DNA of 64,000 bases from Beaufortia kweichowensis. Lineage: Eukaryota > Chordata > Actinopteri > Cypriniformes > Gastromyzontidae. The notes beneath the pieces are model-generated. The model worked only from the letters and a program-made list of their open reading frames with translations. It was not told the origin of the DNA and made no database searches. Shown in pieces: positions 13,014 through 27,500 of this stretch. Positions within the stretch are counted from its first letter, which is position 1. Every line of letters starts with the position of its first letter. The stretch lies in contig CM032816.1 in the NCBI GenBank assembly GCA_019155185.1, positions 7,728,510 through 7,792,509 on the forward strand. Direction: 5' to 3'. The position numbers were made by a program, and so were the translations under genes.

Positions 13014-16000
13014 TCTCTTTTCTTATATTAAGGGTGGGGAGGGGTAAGATTGACATAATTTGGACTTAAGGAATGTGAAACAACACCGTTAGCTTGGGCA
13101 GCACCACAGTGAACTTTGCTTTCCGAGAGTGCATAGGTCATCTGCAAATGTGCATGCAGCATGTGTGAGAATAGACTGTGCTTCACTGTATTTGGCCATT
13201 TCCATCGAAACTCTGTCCTCTACCCCTTTAATGGCTTAATCAGGCCCGTATTACACTATTACTTTACTCACCCAAGACCTTGCAAATTGTTTCCAGCTTT
13301 AAGGAAAATCAGTTAAGATAGTTTGCAGGCCCTGATAGGCAGTAGATTTTAATTTACCGTGGCTGGTCTTTGTTCCCTCTTCCTTGCTTTTGTGTTTAGA
13401 CTACAGAGTCCACGACTGATATTTCCCTTATCAGACTACGTTTGACCTCAGTAGCTTATTGCTTGCTGTTGCCATTCCCACAGTTGAAATAAAACCATGT
13501 TTTAAAAGCACTTATTGTATGGCATTATGGGTAGGAGTGATTCATAGATGACACAAACATGGTACTTCCTTCCACGTGCCTCTGCTGTGATCCCAATCAT
13601 TCATAAATTTGCGCACCATGGGAGGTTTCGAACTGTCCATCCTGTTGATTATCTGGAGGTTTCTGGCCATTAGGCTGGAATGAGAAGCCATCACAAGCTC
13701 ATCTCCAGATAATGTCATGGTCCGGAGGGACGGCAACCTGAAAGCTTGCTACAGCAGCCTTTCCGCTTGCTGTGTCTCACTCCCTTTTCTTTTGATGTAG
13801 CCTCATTTGTTGTATTCTTTGGTTATGGACTCTCATCATTTGAAAGGGAGACTGTTTCATTTCACTTTAAAGTACATTTGTAGCTTTTGGTTTGTTTAAA
13901 TATTTTTAATGGAAAACAAGACAGAAACACTAAACTGTTTTTATGCTGTACTCTCAATTATAAAGAGTTGAAATCAATAGTATAGACTGCAGCGGGTGCC
14001 ATCTTGCTTTCTCCGTCCCAGCCCTCGCGTATATCAGCACTCATGAAGGAGAGCAGACGAGCAAAGAAAATGTCGAGTATTTGAACAGGGCCATGGTCTT
14101 TCTCATCCTCTGTGTCTCTTGTGACCTCTGTCTCTCGTGTTTGTGTCTGTCTTCCTGTCTTGTACACCTTCCTCTCTTGCTCTTTCCTTTCCTTTTGACT
14201 GTTTTTCACTGTATGACTGCTCTCGAGTCTGTTCTCTATATGTCTTTTCTGTGTATGTCTCTTTTATCTTAGCCCTAGCCATCTATGAGTTTCTGTGCAG
14301 AGCATTGAAAAAATTCCCCCCTCAGTCATCTAGTAGGCTTGCCTCTCTTAGCAGACTCTTCTGAAAGCCTAACTTGCCAAAATGTAAATAGTGCAGAGGC
14401 TTTCTCATTACCTCACTGGGTATTTTTAGGTGCCTCTTAAGAGCAGATACAAACTAAGGCCCATAACTCACCAGCAACAAGGAAAATCGTGGGCAAATCA
14501 AAACAACGATGCGCCGACTACACAGGGCCTGCAAAACTGCATTTAAAGAAAATGCATGCCTTAGAAATAAAAATAGTATCTTATTCTGATCTCAGTTTCT
14601 TCTATACAGCCATGAAATGAAAGAAGAGCAAATTCTTCCTGTGCTACAATTGTCTAGATTACAACATTGTCTCAGCATTGTCATATTTTTACTACAACAG
14701 ATGAGATTTGTTATCCGCATTATTACTGTATGTCAATAATGTGTCTAATCTAGAGTTTTGGGAGATAATTCAACAGCATCTCAAAAATATTTCTTTAAAG
14801 TGCTGTAAGATCTGAGCATCTATGTTTTATAGAAAAAAAAAAAATTGATTTTGGCATCTGACAGACCAGTGATTAAGTATTCATCTATTATATACCTTAT
14901 ATTTTCTTTCTTTAGTTATTGTCTTTTTAAATGTCTCATTCCATTATTTCTTCATGTCACGTTCAAGCGCAAACAACCCTACATAATCGTGATGTTGCAA
15001 AGATGTTTAAGTGAGGTTCCTCTCTTCTGCTTTCAGTATCGCTGTGGGAACAGAACTCTGTGTTTAAGAAGAGATCACAGTTGTCATCACATCATCCCTA
15101 TCCATTGCTGCCCCTCCGTCCATGTGTCTTTTTCTCTGACAACTCCGTCTCAGAGGGAAACATCTCAACGGGAGGCAGTTTCTCTCTGTCTGAACCAGTT
15201 CTGTGGGGCTCGGCATTAAGCGGGGTGTTTCCTCCCTGGTTCCTCTCCAGAAATTACCTTCAGCTGCATTCAGAGCCAGAAGATGACACACCATCTGGAA
15301 GTCTGGGCCGAAGCCAAGATCTCTGTCTTGATGCTTCTGCTTAAGCTGTAATCATCATGTCTTCTCTACAACCTTCCAGGAAAGTCCTTTTCCAGCCCAT
15401 TCACACCATACTTATTCATTAGACCTTGGGATTTAGGAAGGAGAAATGAGATCAAAACAACAAATCAAATAATGTCGTGTGCACTTTCTCGATTCGCTGA
15501 TGTTCTAAAAGGCATAAACCATGGCACTGAGAATTATTTGCAGGCAAAGTTGCACATATGTTGAGCTTAAATCAAAGCTTGCAATTTTCTTCTGCCATTC
15601 ATGCGAAATCCCTCAGCTCTTTTGTAAGTGTGGGCCAGTGAGAAATTTGATTTAAGGGTGCGAAACTACTCTGTACTCATTGCTCTGTTTCAAATAGATG
15701 ACTCAGAATTGTTTCCACTGAGGTGAACAGCCTCCATCCTGCCATCCGTAGTCATATAGAAACACAGAAAGTGACACCACATGCACCTTTTAGCCGTCTG
15801 CATTGTGTTCGTTCCATTTCTGGTAAAGTGGGCTTGGGCTACAAAAGAAGCTTGCTGCACAAGAAACCGAGTCTTTCTGTGACACAACGGGTGATGCTGT
15901 TTGCTATGTTAAATGTTTTCTCTTTTTGTCACAGTCCAGGATCCTGTCCAGCAAGGATTCTCCTCTCACGCTTCCTCTTTCTCATCTGGCCGGAGCAGTT

Positions 16001-18899
16001 TCCTGCCCTCTGGACGCAGCGAGGCCATCGGGGCGGATGTGTCCTGAGGAGGGCTTTTCACTGGTACAAAGAGGTGCTGGAGAAAGAAGCCTTCATCCTT
16101 CCTACTTTCAAGAACCCCAAAACATGACATCATAGACTTAAACCTGAAAGAAGATACAGTAGGAAGCTTAAGAGCTATAGAAAAGAAGTACTTATCTTTC
16201 CTTTTCACAGCACGGCAGCCCATTCCTACCCTAGACTTCCAGAAGGCTTTGATCAGGCTCAGTTTTCTGTTTCCAGAAGGCTACAAAAATATCCTTTTTA
16301 CTTCAGAAACGTACATAGTTTTTTTCTCCCTCTTCCCTTCGCACAGAATCTAATAAAGCAATGAAACTAATAAAGTGAATTAGGGCTTGAGCCGGGCTCC
16401 GGCGCACAAGAGCCCTTTATGCCTTTCCTTGCAATATGGAGCTCGAAGGGTTAGGCTCACAGGAAGGTCTCCAGCAACGCCAGAGAAATGGCTCCGGTTT
16501 GACGTGCAATGTCTGCAAGCAATCCGTACACCTAAATGTAAAGCTTTGAAGTTAAGTACTGTTTGGTGCATGTGCAGTTCACGAAGTCCATTTCCTTCTC
16601 CGGCAAGAGTGGACATAGAAAATGCTACGGCCGAGAAAAAAGACAGAAGACAAATGCCCTTGTAGAAAGCAAGACATGTCGGACCACGTGCTGTGCCATG
16701 CCTGCAGTGGCCTTAAAGAGAAAGATTGAGAAAGACAGACTCTTTCATTTTTTTCCTGAGAGGATACTGTGTAGCCAGCTGTACTGTACTTCTGCGGGTC
16801 TGTGCGCTCTATACACTCCACTGAACTGCCAGATAGTAATCAATTATAACCCTTGTCACTTGGGGCCATGGGTATAGCAGCTGGCCACAGGAAGCACGAG
16901 TTCCATAGCCTCTCAGCCAATCAACTGCCTCCAGCTGTCCCCACACTTAACCACCATTCAAAGTGTGGCTGCTGCGTGCTACTGACGAGGTTCCCTCACC
17001 GGACTTTCTTTTCCAGTTCTTCCTTCCTAATTCTCAACAGCACAGACACATCCGCCTCAGGGTCCAACCACCACCCTCCCCCAAAAGCGTCTTTTTGATG
17101 ACATTTTCTCCTTGCTCTCTTTCCTTTGTCTTTTAAGTCTCTCTCACTCTGGCTTACTTTCGCTCTCCCTGAATGTCTTTCTCATTCTTTCATGTTCGTG
17201 AACTTTCGTTTTTCTTTGCCAGCTCTGCTATTCTTCCCTCCTGCTCCTGGAGTTTTTTCACAGGTGTTTGTGTGTGTTGGGGGGTGCATGTTCGGTGGAT
17301 ATCCAGCAAGCCAGGCGGCAGATCAAAGACCAGCCCTGTAAAATGATATGAAAGAGTCCCCCATTAGCATCCATCAGGGTACCCTGAAAGCTCCCTGCTC
17401 GGCCGAGTTGGTGCGAGGGCCCCCCAAAGTGAAAGGCAGTCTGCGGAGCGAGAGTATTGGGGGGTTAAAAACAGGCAACCAGTCTGAGGACATACAGGAA
17501 ATATTTTAGGAAGGGAGGAAAATTCCCACAACACACTGAGGTCGTTTTTTTCTATCTCTCTCTCTCTCATCTCTCTCTTTGTCTTAGATTTCCTTATAGT
17601 GTTGAGACTGTAAGCGGAGAATATCTCCATCTGTGCACCATCTCCACTCGAGTCTAGTGCCGTATCCTCTCTACCCTCTCTCTGTTGAAGGGTCAAGGTT
17701 AGTTCCGACAGCAGCAGGGAGGGAGTGTTTTAGCCTGGTGTGTTAATGAGCTCTCTCATTTATCAATACGAGCACTTTCAGTTGCCAAAAAATGACTTTT
17801 TTAGAACTTTAGAAGTACATCAATACATAAATTTTAGTTCCAAAGTCTGCATTAAAGTACTGTGGTATTATCATCTGTTACTGTTGCTTTACTCAAGTAC
17901 ACTAAGGGTTTTTTCTAAATCTGCCATCAAATGTATAGTCACTTGCAATGCTGTAACAAAGGCTTGTGCTAAAATAACACACACAAGAAAGCCACACATA
18001 AGGCTTAACTGCTCCCTAAACACCGTAGGGTCTCGCAAAATCTTTGGTGCCCCCATATGGAAGAGAACAAGGGGGCCCCGCTGTAGCATAGTTATGTAAC
18101 CCCACGGCCCTCCCAGGCTACTTATCCGCACAGTTTCACACACATGCACACATGCTCAGACACACTCTGCTTGCCTGTCCCTTTGTGCCGACAGCTCAGG
18201 CACACGCATGTGTTGTAGATTTGAACAATGCCTGCATGTCTGCGTGCAGCTTCCCATAGATGCGGCCGTGTGTGCGTGTGTGCTTCATTGTTTATATGTG
18301 TAGGTTTGTACACGCATTTGTTTGTTTTCATTTCTATCCATAGTTAACTTTGTGTTAAAAGTAGAAAAAATAAGTAACTTTTTTTGTTAATGTGCATGCA
18401 TGTGCCAATGCGCTGCGCGTGTGTGCGACCACATGTCGCTATCCCGGTAATGGATGTCCCGTTTGGCATGCCGCACACTCTGCTGTCCGAATGGGGATGA
18501 GTCTTTTAGCCACTCAGAGAAGAGGATGTGATCTCACCCGTTAAAAATCCAACCTATGTCGTTTGCTGCTCATGACTTAATCCAGGCTTCTTCTTTGTGC
18601 TAAGCAGCCCCCCTCCACAGCCCACCTCCCCTTCTCTCTCTCTCTCCTTGTGTCCCCAGTTCCTGTTGGATAGGAGCAATGAGGCCGGATTGGGTGAAGG
18701 TCTTTTTTACTGTACTGTAATAGCAGGAAGAGTTTGGCAGATGCAAACCTCTGTTACTGCCTGACCTTCACTTCTGATTATGAAGCTATTATTCAAGTTG
18801 TCATGTGCTTTATAGATTATATGTCTCAAACAAATAATGGAATTGGAAATGCATACACATTTCACCATATATTACCCATAACAATATTTGTACAGTATG
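13014..18899. other. Intergenic DNA, no gene supported
   Basis: Nearly 6 kb of mixed composition, GC-richer around 15-17.5 kb. ORFs up to 134 codons occur (15723-16127, 14845-15219), often overlapping on both strands. I recognise no domain, and no pair of ORFs is joined by plausible phase-matched splice sites. CT-rich tracts are at about 17553-17578 and 18630-18650. Distal ccnd2 regulatory elements could lie here, but I cannot identify them from sequence alone. Confidence 0.45.
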
Positions 18900-19387
18900 T
18901 ACATTCCTGGCCAAAAGTGATGTCCAACAAATTGACGTATTTCCTTTTAATGCAAAGCTATTATTAAAGATGTATTTAAAACGTTGTAATTGTGTTGCAT
19001 AGTTTTGATTGCAGTATGAACTAGAAGTTCAGCATTAGGAAGAATTTAAGGAGGCTGGCAAAAAATTACACACATTAAAAAGTAAAAAGCTTACTGAATT
19101 AAGACACAGAATAACTACAACAGAGGACTCAGAAATATTAATAACAGATACATTTGTAGTCAATGTATGCTTTATTTTGCTTGAGGGTTTTTTTATATAT
19201 ATTTTGTATAAAATCTCTATTCCCTGATATGCTGTAGTTTTTTTGCTAGATTTTTTTAGTTTTTTTCTAATAAATAACTTAAATGGTTAGTGTCCATTTT
19301 GTACCATACACTTCATTTTTAATTGGTTTAATCTAACCTGAGCAGGAAACATATGCCCCACGGATATCATTTTTGGCCACTACTGTA
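18900..19387. mobile_element. Second type of TA-flanked MITE
   Basis: The left end TACATTCCTGGCCAAAAGTG and the right end, read in reverse complement, TACAGTAGTGGCCAAAAATG are inverted repeats of about 26 bp with few mismatches. Each is bounded by TA, as expected for Tc1/mariner-type insertion. The 488-bp interior is AT-rich and has no long ORF. The ends differ from those of the two MITEs at 12.4 and 20.4 kb. Confidence 0.65.
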
Positions 19388-20353
19388 TCTACAGTACACT
19401 TATCAAATCTATGAAATAACACAAATGTAAATATGTAGTCACTAAAAATCTGTTACATTTTAGAATCACTGAAGTAGCAAACCTTTGCATATAAATTGCA
19501 GAAATGTACTAATTTCAAATATTAGATATGTCTTTAGATCAGTGTTTGTACTACTAATTCCACTATTAGTTTGAGACATATTATTATGTGTATTTAATGT
19601 AGTTGTTCATATATGCCCAGTCATTAGATTTCTCAGCCATACTAACCGCTGCTCAACAACTGTCCTGGCAGCTGTTAGGACCCAGCAGATGATGGTGGCA
19701 CATCATAACTCAGGCTGATGTGAGAAGCAGTGGCTATGCAGCGGCTGCAGCATGCGCTTCCTGTCCGAGATGCAAAGGGCCACTGTCTTAAAGTATAAAG
19801 AGGGTCACAGATGCCAGTTAAAAACTCCACGTTTTTACTTTCTTTCATCAACATCTGTTGTCACATGTGACAAACAGCAGATCAAGCTATAAATAGTGTA
19901 TGGACATTACTTGTCTTCATAAAGCAGATGCGAAGCATGTATGTTCAGTCGAAGTTAAGCAAAAAGCACCAAACTTCCATTTAATACAGAAGTAAAAACA
20001 AAACATACAGGTGTTTGCTGGATGGATTTCAACATCATAAGCAAACAGGAGTCTACATTCTTGTTTAATAAGAGGATTCGTGTGAGATGTGTCATATTGC
20101 TTTGGAATCAATGCACATACCAAAGTTATTGCAGCTCATTCATAGCGGATAGATTGATCTGTTTCTGAATATCTCAGGGCATTCATTTGCATCGGCGCTT
20201 CAGGCCAAACTGCCACCTCACACACATTCCAGTGCTCCTTATCTCTAACAGTAACTGTAACCTAGTTTTATTTTTTAACTGTTAGATCACTATTATAATC
20301 ATATCTCTAATCATTTTATAGCATAATAGCAACCATAGCTGAACCACGGCACC
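19388..20353. other. Intergenic DNA, no gene seen
   Basis: AT-rich sequence between two MITEs. Only short ORFs; no recognised signal. Confidence 0.5.
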
Positions 20354-20630
20354 TACACCAGTGGTCAAAAGTTTAAGGTCACCTATTCGTTTTTTATTAT
20401 TTTCCCACATTTTAGAATATTAATATTCTTATTAAAACTATAGAATAACACAAAAAACACCCTGGGATGCTTTTTATACAGTCTTGTGGTTTTATTTTGG
20501 TTATATTTGTTTTTCATTTCAAAAACTTTTTAAGATAAAATATAAATTTATTTGCAATATGTGGGCACATATTCATTTAAGCATACGCCCTCAGATCAAA
20601 AGATTTATTGAACTTTTGACCGGTAGTGTA
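20354..20630. mobile_element. Tc1/mariner-type MITE (same family as 12.4 kb)
   Basis: It starts TACACCAGTGGTCAAAAGTT and ends AACTTTTGACCGGTAGTGTA, so the element is bounded by TA and has inverted repeats of about 20 bp. The interior is AT-rich and non-coding. Its ends match those at 12441-12657. Confidence 0.75.
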
Positions 20631-23600
20631 CGCTGGACACTGTGTTGAGCCAAGAATACAGTCACTTTTGCGGTAAACGTAAGTAGTAATACGCAACTTT
20701 GGTGCATTATGGACAACGTACAGCATGCAAAATTTTGGCACATTTTACGTGCGCATAGCACATCATGGAATGCATTTTACAAGACCTGTTTCCTTCTCAC
20801 CATATTATCTGCTGTTTTGTCTGACGAACATCTAGCGCCCCTCATGCAACACAAAACATACGTACTCCTCGAGTCTAATGTGCTGAGAGAGGCACCACCT
20901 ATAATGGTGTGCAGAGGTACTTTACCCTGGTAGTTGACACAAGCATTCCCAGCACCTAGCATGGCGGATGTCATTACCCTGTTCTTAGCCTGACTCCCTT
21001 TCTCTCTCCTCATAACATCCAATTGATTTATCCCTGATTGTTTGAAGCTTGTTTGAAGCGAGTGCAGCTGGATTTGGTCCATATGAGGACGGAGCTGAGG
21101 GGTCATCTATAACAATAATTTTCAGTAGCTCATTATTCTCGGGCCAAACAACCCAAGCACCCAATTTCCTTCTTGGCTGTCCATAAAACTGACAGATGGC
21201 AGAAACCTGGAAAGACATTTTTTCTCTTTTTCGGTTCTGATAATCATTAACCTCTCAAATGTCAAATACAGAGCTCCCCCACTCTGAATTTTCCAAAGGT
21301 GAGGAATTTTTTTGAAGGGGGAGGGACGGGAAAGTATGTGGAATGGCTTCAGGGTGCACTCTAGCAAAGTCAAAGTTCTCACATGATCTTGTACAGGATG
21401 TAGATTTGGTGCAGAGGTGTTGTCAGATAGTTTGTCTTGCTTTATGGTCGTTCTACCTGAGCTGTTAGACACTTTCAAGTGGAGGAGTTCCCCGCACAAG
21501 GTCCTCTTTCATGGTACTGCCATTTGGAAGTTTAGAGGACATGGGACAGATTGCCCGGCCTTTAAGAGTCTCTCAATTTCTGGGGGAAATGCCTCTGTGA
21601 TAAATGCAAGGCCTGGAACAACAGCTGAAGTAGGACTTGGCCAGATCTCCCAACTGTTTGAGACACGAGAGCAGTTTCCTCATAGCTTGGCTCGGGCTCA
21701 TGAATGACCTCTTAGATTTTTTCCAATAATAACCAAACTCCTCTACTCAGCATTTAAAACACCCCTTTTCTTCCTGTTATTTTTATTTTAGCTCTTGTCC
21801 TTTCTTTTCTTCGAAATTTCCAACCCTGTCATTCTGGCAGAGCTTTTGCAAGTTCAGAACTGAAACCTAATCTATATCACAGCAGACTGCAGGGCCCGAG
21901 ACAGAGTCTGAGCAGTGAGTGGGTGGGCGTGTGTGGGGGGGCTCTTCAGGGGGTTAACAAGCCTTTTCTTCTTCTGGAAAAGAAAGATGAATGCTGCTGT
22001 GTTAGGCTTGTAAGTGCCCTTTATATTTTTAAATGCATCAAAACATGTTTAGCATTATCAGAGATATTGTTATATAGCCAATCTGTTTTCTCTTAAGTCT
22101 CGTACAGTTTGTCTTAGGTTTTTCAAGTAACCTGTGTCTGCTAATATTTCTCATCTGATCCTTTGCACGTAGTGACGTTTTCACTTAACCGCGGTCACTG
22201 ACCTACTGTAAATATGTAGTTAATCTCTCCCCCGTGTATTTGAAATGTCACGGCTGATGAGAGAACATGTATTTGCTTGTTATGGATTTCCTATGGAATG
22301 CACACTTTCGGTCATACCCACGTTTCATGTTTTAATAAGCAGTCATTATGAAGTATTTATTTTCCAACAGGGTGTGGAAGCCAAACCTGTTGGTACACTA
22401 CCGATTCACGTTCCCCTGGCCCACCATGTCTGGCAGCACGGTTTGAACTAGTCTCTCATGTTCTTTAAGCAGGATGTGTGGGTAGGATAGCGTCTTGTTC
22501 CACGACATTAAGAAGCAAGCAGACCGACGGTGTTCGGCAGGGAGTGAAAAGGGGAAAAAAGCTAAGACTTGACTAGACGCTTTGTGGGGCGATTGGCAAC
22601 ACACAACATCTCGCCACATGCACTGATAAAATGCTCCTCTAGGGACGCTGTTGAGGAGAAGTTTTGTGCTTTTTGGTCAAGCTGAGGGCCACTGTGCTTT
22701 TATGTCTGTTATGTAGCTCCTCACGGTCAGAGTTCAATGAATGCTGTCTACTGTATACGCAAGTGTGGGTCTATTAAAGTGAGAAGGAGAGAGAGGAAGA
22801 GAGAGAGAGAGAGATGTCTGACTTTATATGACTCTTCAATGAATGGTGGAGGGGAGGGCAGGAGCCTCAGCATGACAATTCTAATGATGCCGACCATTCA
22901 TAGACAGGAAATGCTTGACCTCACACCCCGAGCGACGACAACAACAGCCTGCCTGTGTTAAAGGTGTTATTGGGTATAAATTAGGGCTTGGCAATGAGGA
23001 TGATGTACAAGCTTGCAGCGAACACCAACCTTGCCCTTCTGATACCATATATCATGGTTTACAAATTATTTTCTCTTTTCTATTTCCTTTTTCAGTTTAT
23101 TACAAAAAAATCGGATTCCCTTTGAAGCTTGAAACAATGCACTTCTCATAGGGTCAAGTCACATATGCCGCCACATAGATCAGGACGGTTTCAATTTCCC
23201 TAATTGGATACATGTAACGAAATTACCTGGATAATGGTTTTGACTGAGCATGTGACAGGAGCTGTGCTATTTTCTAGAACTAACTATTTCCCCCCTCTGA
23301 CCTCGTTTATGGACCCTAGACTCAATCCTGCTATTGTGTATTTGAAGCCTTGACTATAAGGGCATGACTGCCATAGATCATAATGCTTTCCCTTGCTTTC
23401 TACTTCCAGCATGTGCTTTACCCCTGCGGAGGAATTCAGAGGTAGCTTTACTGCTGTCACCGCCTAGCATCGGCCTTTCTCCGTAGCCCGTCTGTTCATA
23501 ACTGCTTCTATTCACTGTCTGCATACTTCCTGAACCACTCAAGCTAAGCAGCGTGGAAGGAGCTGTCGCTTGAAAGTCTTTTGGTCTCTCTGAGGTATCT

Positions 23601-24380
23601 TTTATGACCGAGCTCTGGGGTCCAGATTGGTCCCTCCCCAGTTCATTAGAACCTTGTTGTCCATTCTCTCTTTCTGGCATTCTCATGGAGAGCTCTAGAA
23701 AGAGAGTGAGAGCAGGGGTGGGTGGGGAAGTCAGGGGGGTTGACCCATCAGCCAGGAGGTCTGGGGGGCTGACCCTTGACATGCTGGGAAGCTCCAGAGT
23801 GTAGAAGTCGAGCCCTAGAGAAATTAGCGGGGGGAGAGAGGCATTTCCAACCCACATCCCCAGCAGAGTTTGTCTTCTTCATCAATGGCCTCTTAGCATT
23901 CGCACCCCAAGAATGAAGCAGACAGTTCTGAATCCTGAATCAGCATGGAGGGGAGGGTAATAGAGATTACCTTCCAGGAGATACAGGGGGTGGGGTAAGA
24001 AAGAAAGAGAGAATGGGAAGAAAGAAAAGAAATTGGGGGCTTCAGAACTCTGGTTTATCCCAGTAGGCTTTGGCCAGATTTTCTTCAGCTGACCCCCGAA
24101 GCCCTTGTTGGGGAGAAAGATTCCAGCAGACCCGTCGGCTGTTTGTCATCCACAGGTCTGGTTCCAGCCACTGTTTACACTCCCCCTGCCTCACATAGCC
24201 GCTAAAAATAGTGCTGTCCTCTCCAGACTGATCCAGGAAAAAGCCTGCATCCCTTTTTATAGCCTTTGCATGACACAGCATGTCAGAGTTGTTTTCGCTA
24301 CCCCCCTCCTCTTCTCTGACACAAAGCATCTCTCTGTCTTCAATGGAACACATGTATTAGATTGAGAGTGCGGAAAGCAA
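20631..24380. other. Intergenic DNA with one long doubtful ORF
   Basis: Mixed composition with a GA-rich repeat at about 22775-22815. The longest frame is a 159-codon minus-strand ORF at 23378-23857, rich in Ser, Pro, Gly and Leu. I see no domain, signal peptide or splice partner, and a frame this long is not improbable in a window of this size. It is left unannotated as a gene. Confidence 0.4.
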
Positions 24381-24500
24381 GGGTCACACTCCTGTCAGTA
24401 ATTGCAATGTGATTATAAACCAGCTAACGTGATTAGGGCAGAGATGTGATTGAAAGGTGAGTGCCGGCCTGTGATGTGGACTGGCTCCTCAACTATGTGA
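24380..24500. promoter_or_regulatory. Candidate homeobox-site-rich non-coding element
   Basis: The block has several ATTA/TAAT-type and GTGATTA motifs close together (GTGATTATAAACC, GTGATTAGGG, GTGATTGAAAGG) in otherwise unique sequence. Repeated GTGATT motifs could bind homeodomain or related factors. This is a motif-based suggestion only. Confidence 0.2.
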
Positions 24501-27500
24501 GGGAATTCCAGAGTTAATAGATGAAAAATGCCTTTTTTTCACTTAAAGACCAGAGCAGAAAGTTAAGAATGAATGTGCCTCTACTGCTTTGTGCAACAGA
24601 CAGTTTGTATTGGTTATGTGCAAAATGGGGAATAACAGTTTAGAGATTCTGTTCTCTTTTTAATTATATCAAATGATAGCACATATGAATAAAAATGTTA
24701 TTTGGTGTGCGACTATGCTTTTAAATATTATTATGAATGTTGTGTAAAACCTCTCCACATAGGCTATATGCACATAATGAGCGTACACATAAAAATGCAC
24801 TGTACAACTTTTTAATTTTTAGATTTTTTTATTTTTGGTATTTTTTGGTATTTTTTTTAACTTAGAAAAAGTATTGTCAAAGTATTTTTTAATTAACATT
24901 ATTTTTAAAAATAATTTTTAGATTTTATATAAATGTTATTATTATTAATTTTTATAAATTTTATTTTTTGTTTATGAAGTTTATTGTTATGAAAAATTGT
25001 CAAATATTTATTCTTCAGTTATAGACCTTTTCATCAGTTTATAGTTATTGTCATGATTAGAATAGAATTCAGCTATTAAATATTAAAGTGAATAGTGAAA
25101 GTGTTCCTGTAGAACTGTGAATATAGTCAGTGTAAACACCCCTTTATAAATCAGGGTTTGCTTTTTTATTTCCAAAATAAACCAAGCGATAACACGAATA
25201 ATGAATAATAAAGTGATTGTTTTGTTGCATGATTCTGTATAAGTTCTGTATAACCCCTGCATATCCTTAGTAGTCCCTAGAAGTCGATGAAATGAAAAGT
25301 CCATTATATGTATAAAGTAATGTTAACACTATCATTGAGGGTAGCAGTGAATGGAAGCATACATGTATGTTTTTGCAGCAGATCAAGGTGTTCTCAGTTT
25401 TCCTCTATAGAAACCTTAAGGATTTCCTAAAATAAACTCTGAAGGCTTGAATATTCTATTAAGTGGAAATTAAGCAAAAGCATAAAGGTGTTTTTTGAGA
25501 GTGCTGTTGTTTTTAATAATGCACAGTCTGATGGTTGAGGTGAATGTTTTATTTGTTCAATTGTTCAGTTATGAAGCGTCAGTTGATGAAGCAGGTCTGA
25601 GGATCTCCCTTAGGTCACACTACTTGTGTCTGATCGGAAAGGAGAAATTCAGAACTGAATCCCTTTGAATAGAAGTATCATTTGATGAATACCCGAAATG
25701 ACTTGGAATTACTCCAAACACAGCAAACATTTTAAGGCCACAATAGAGCAACTTAGATCTAATCTTTCAGTTGTGTATTTTTGTCTGTGTTGTGAGACGT
25801 GCGACACAAGATCTAGTCTGCTATATTCTTTGTTTAGTCCAGATCAATCCACCGCACCACATTTTATTGAAAATGCATTAAATACAATACATTTTATTTA
25901 TTGAAACGTAGTTAACTGATGATCACAACCATGATTTCACTTTAAAGTATTTCTATGCAGGAAGTGTTTTTTCTGCCGTGTTAATGTTTGACTGCCACAG
26001 TCTGATTAAACAGATTTAATTGTATTAAAGCACTATCAGATAAGTGAAAAGACTTCTGCAAAAGCAGTGACTCAGAACTGTGATATGTTTTGTCAAGTTG
26101 CATGGCAACTTAAGAAAACATATGATGTCTTTATTTAACCAGTAATCAATTTAATATCTATTTCATCTCTCAATAATGTTACAATACTTTTCTTTGTTAG
26201 CAATGTTACCCAAAGAACTAAAGAACAGCACTGGATGACTTGTCATAATGTTTTTCCACTTCCTAGTATATACTTGGATATCTTATACCAAGAAAAACTT
26301 TCTTTATATCTTATTCCAGTAAAAACTTCCTTTAGTTTTAGGTAGGGCATTCAAAGGAACTGTTGTAAAGTTTTTGTTTACCTCTAAAGTGGGAAGAGAA
26401 CTGCAGGTTAACAAGGTGCGAACAAGCAGCATCATAAAGCCCAAGTTTACAACGTGCAGAATCAAAAACATTTGATAGTGTTGTGATTTCCTCCCAACTG
26501 TTGTGTCTGACATTTAAAGCAGTAATTTCACAAATCCCTGACATTTTCCCCTCTGTATTACAGTTCACACAATAGCATCACAGCCAAAACAACCTCCACC
26601 CTTCTTAAACAAACCCAAACAGAGCCGTGGGCCTGTCCTGTGGGGAGGTGCTGCTTAATCACAGCTGACATCACACCTTGATCAATACACTTTATTGCTT
26701 CTGTATTAGGAGACCTGATGTATAAAAACAAAAAAAACTCTTCAAATCAGCTTTAGGAATTATTTTAGTATTTTTATTTTACTTTTATTCTACTCATGGT
26801 CTGTGTTCCCTTTATCTGTGTCAGCTGTTCTATTGTGGAGTGTTATGGGTTCATCGAGCTGGTATGCAGCAGGAATCTTTGGATCAAGGTAATTTCACTC
26901 TGTTTGAGATTTTCCCAGGATGTTAAGCTTCCATTTACCTTTGTGTGCCTTAGCGAGCGAGATAGCAAGCGACACATGTAGCAAACGCACACACGATGGC
27001 CCTTCAAGTTTGACGCCAGCAGCAAAACGGGGGGAACTTGAAAGATACGGATCGTAAATTACACCCGACACTAGAATTTCCCTAAAGGATCAGATTATTT
27101 CAGGCTGAACTGAGTGTGGAGCTGTGAATTCATGTGTGGTAGGGTAATCGTGGGGCTATTTGATTTGCAATGCCCCTTGAAGACTAGGAGGCCTCGAAAG
27201 ACAGTGTATCATTGAACCTTTAGATTCTGTTTTTTAGGTTACATGTGGTTCAGACTATTAGTGACTACCCAAAAGGAGGTGACACCTGAATCATGTTAAA
27301 CGTGAGAATCTGCAGATGAGCTCGCTCACATCTACGCTTAAACCCCATCTGTTTTTGCTGGTGCCCCACTGGTCCCAATCCAAGAGCATAACCAGATGAC
27401 TACAGCAACCAATGTGCAAACCCACCTCAGAATGGCAGGTGTGCACGTGAGATTGCAGGAGAGCATGCCAGGTACCAACACGAATCACGAACCACAAAAC

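Noticed and set aside
15723..16127. 134-codon plus-strand ORF upstream of ccnd2
   Set aside because: It overlaps other ORFs in two frames and the opposite strand. It has no domain, signal or splice partner.
20631..20730. Possible extension of the 20.4-kb MITE
   Set aside because: The inverted ends and the TA boundary close exactly at 20354 and 20630.
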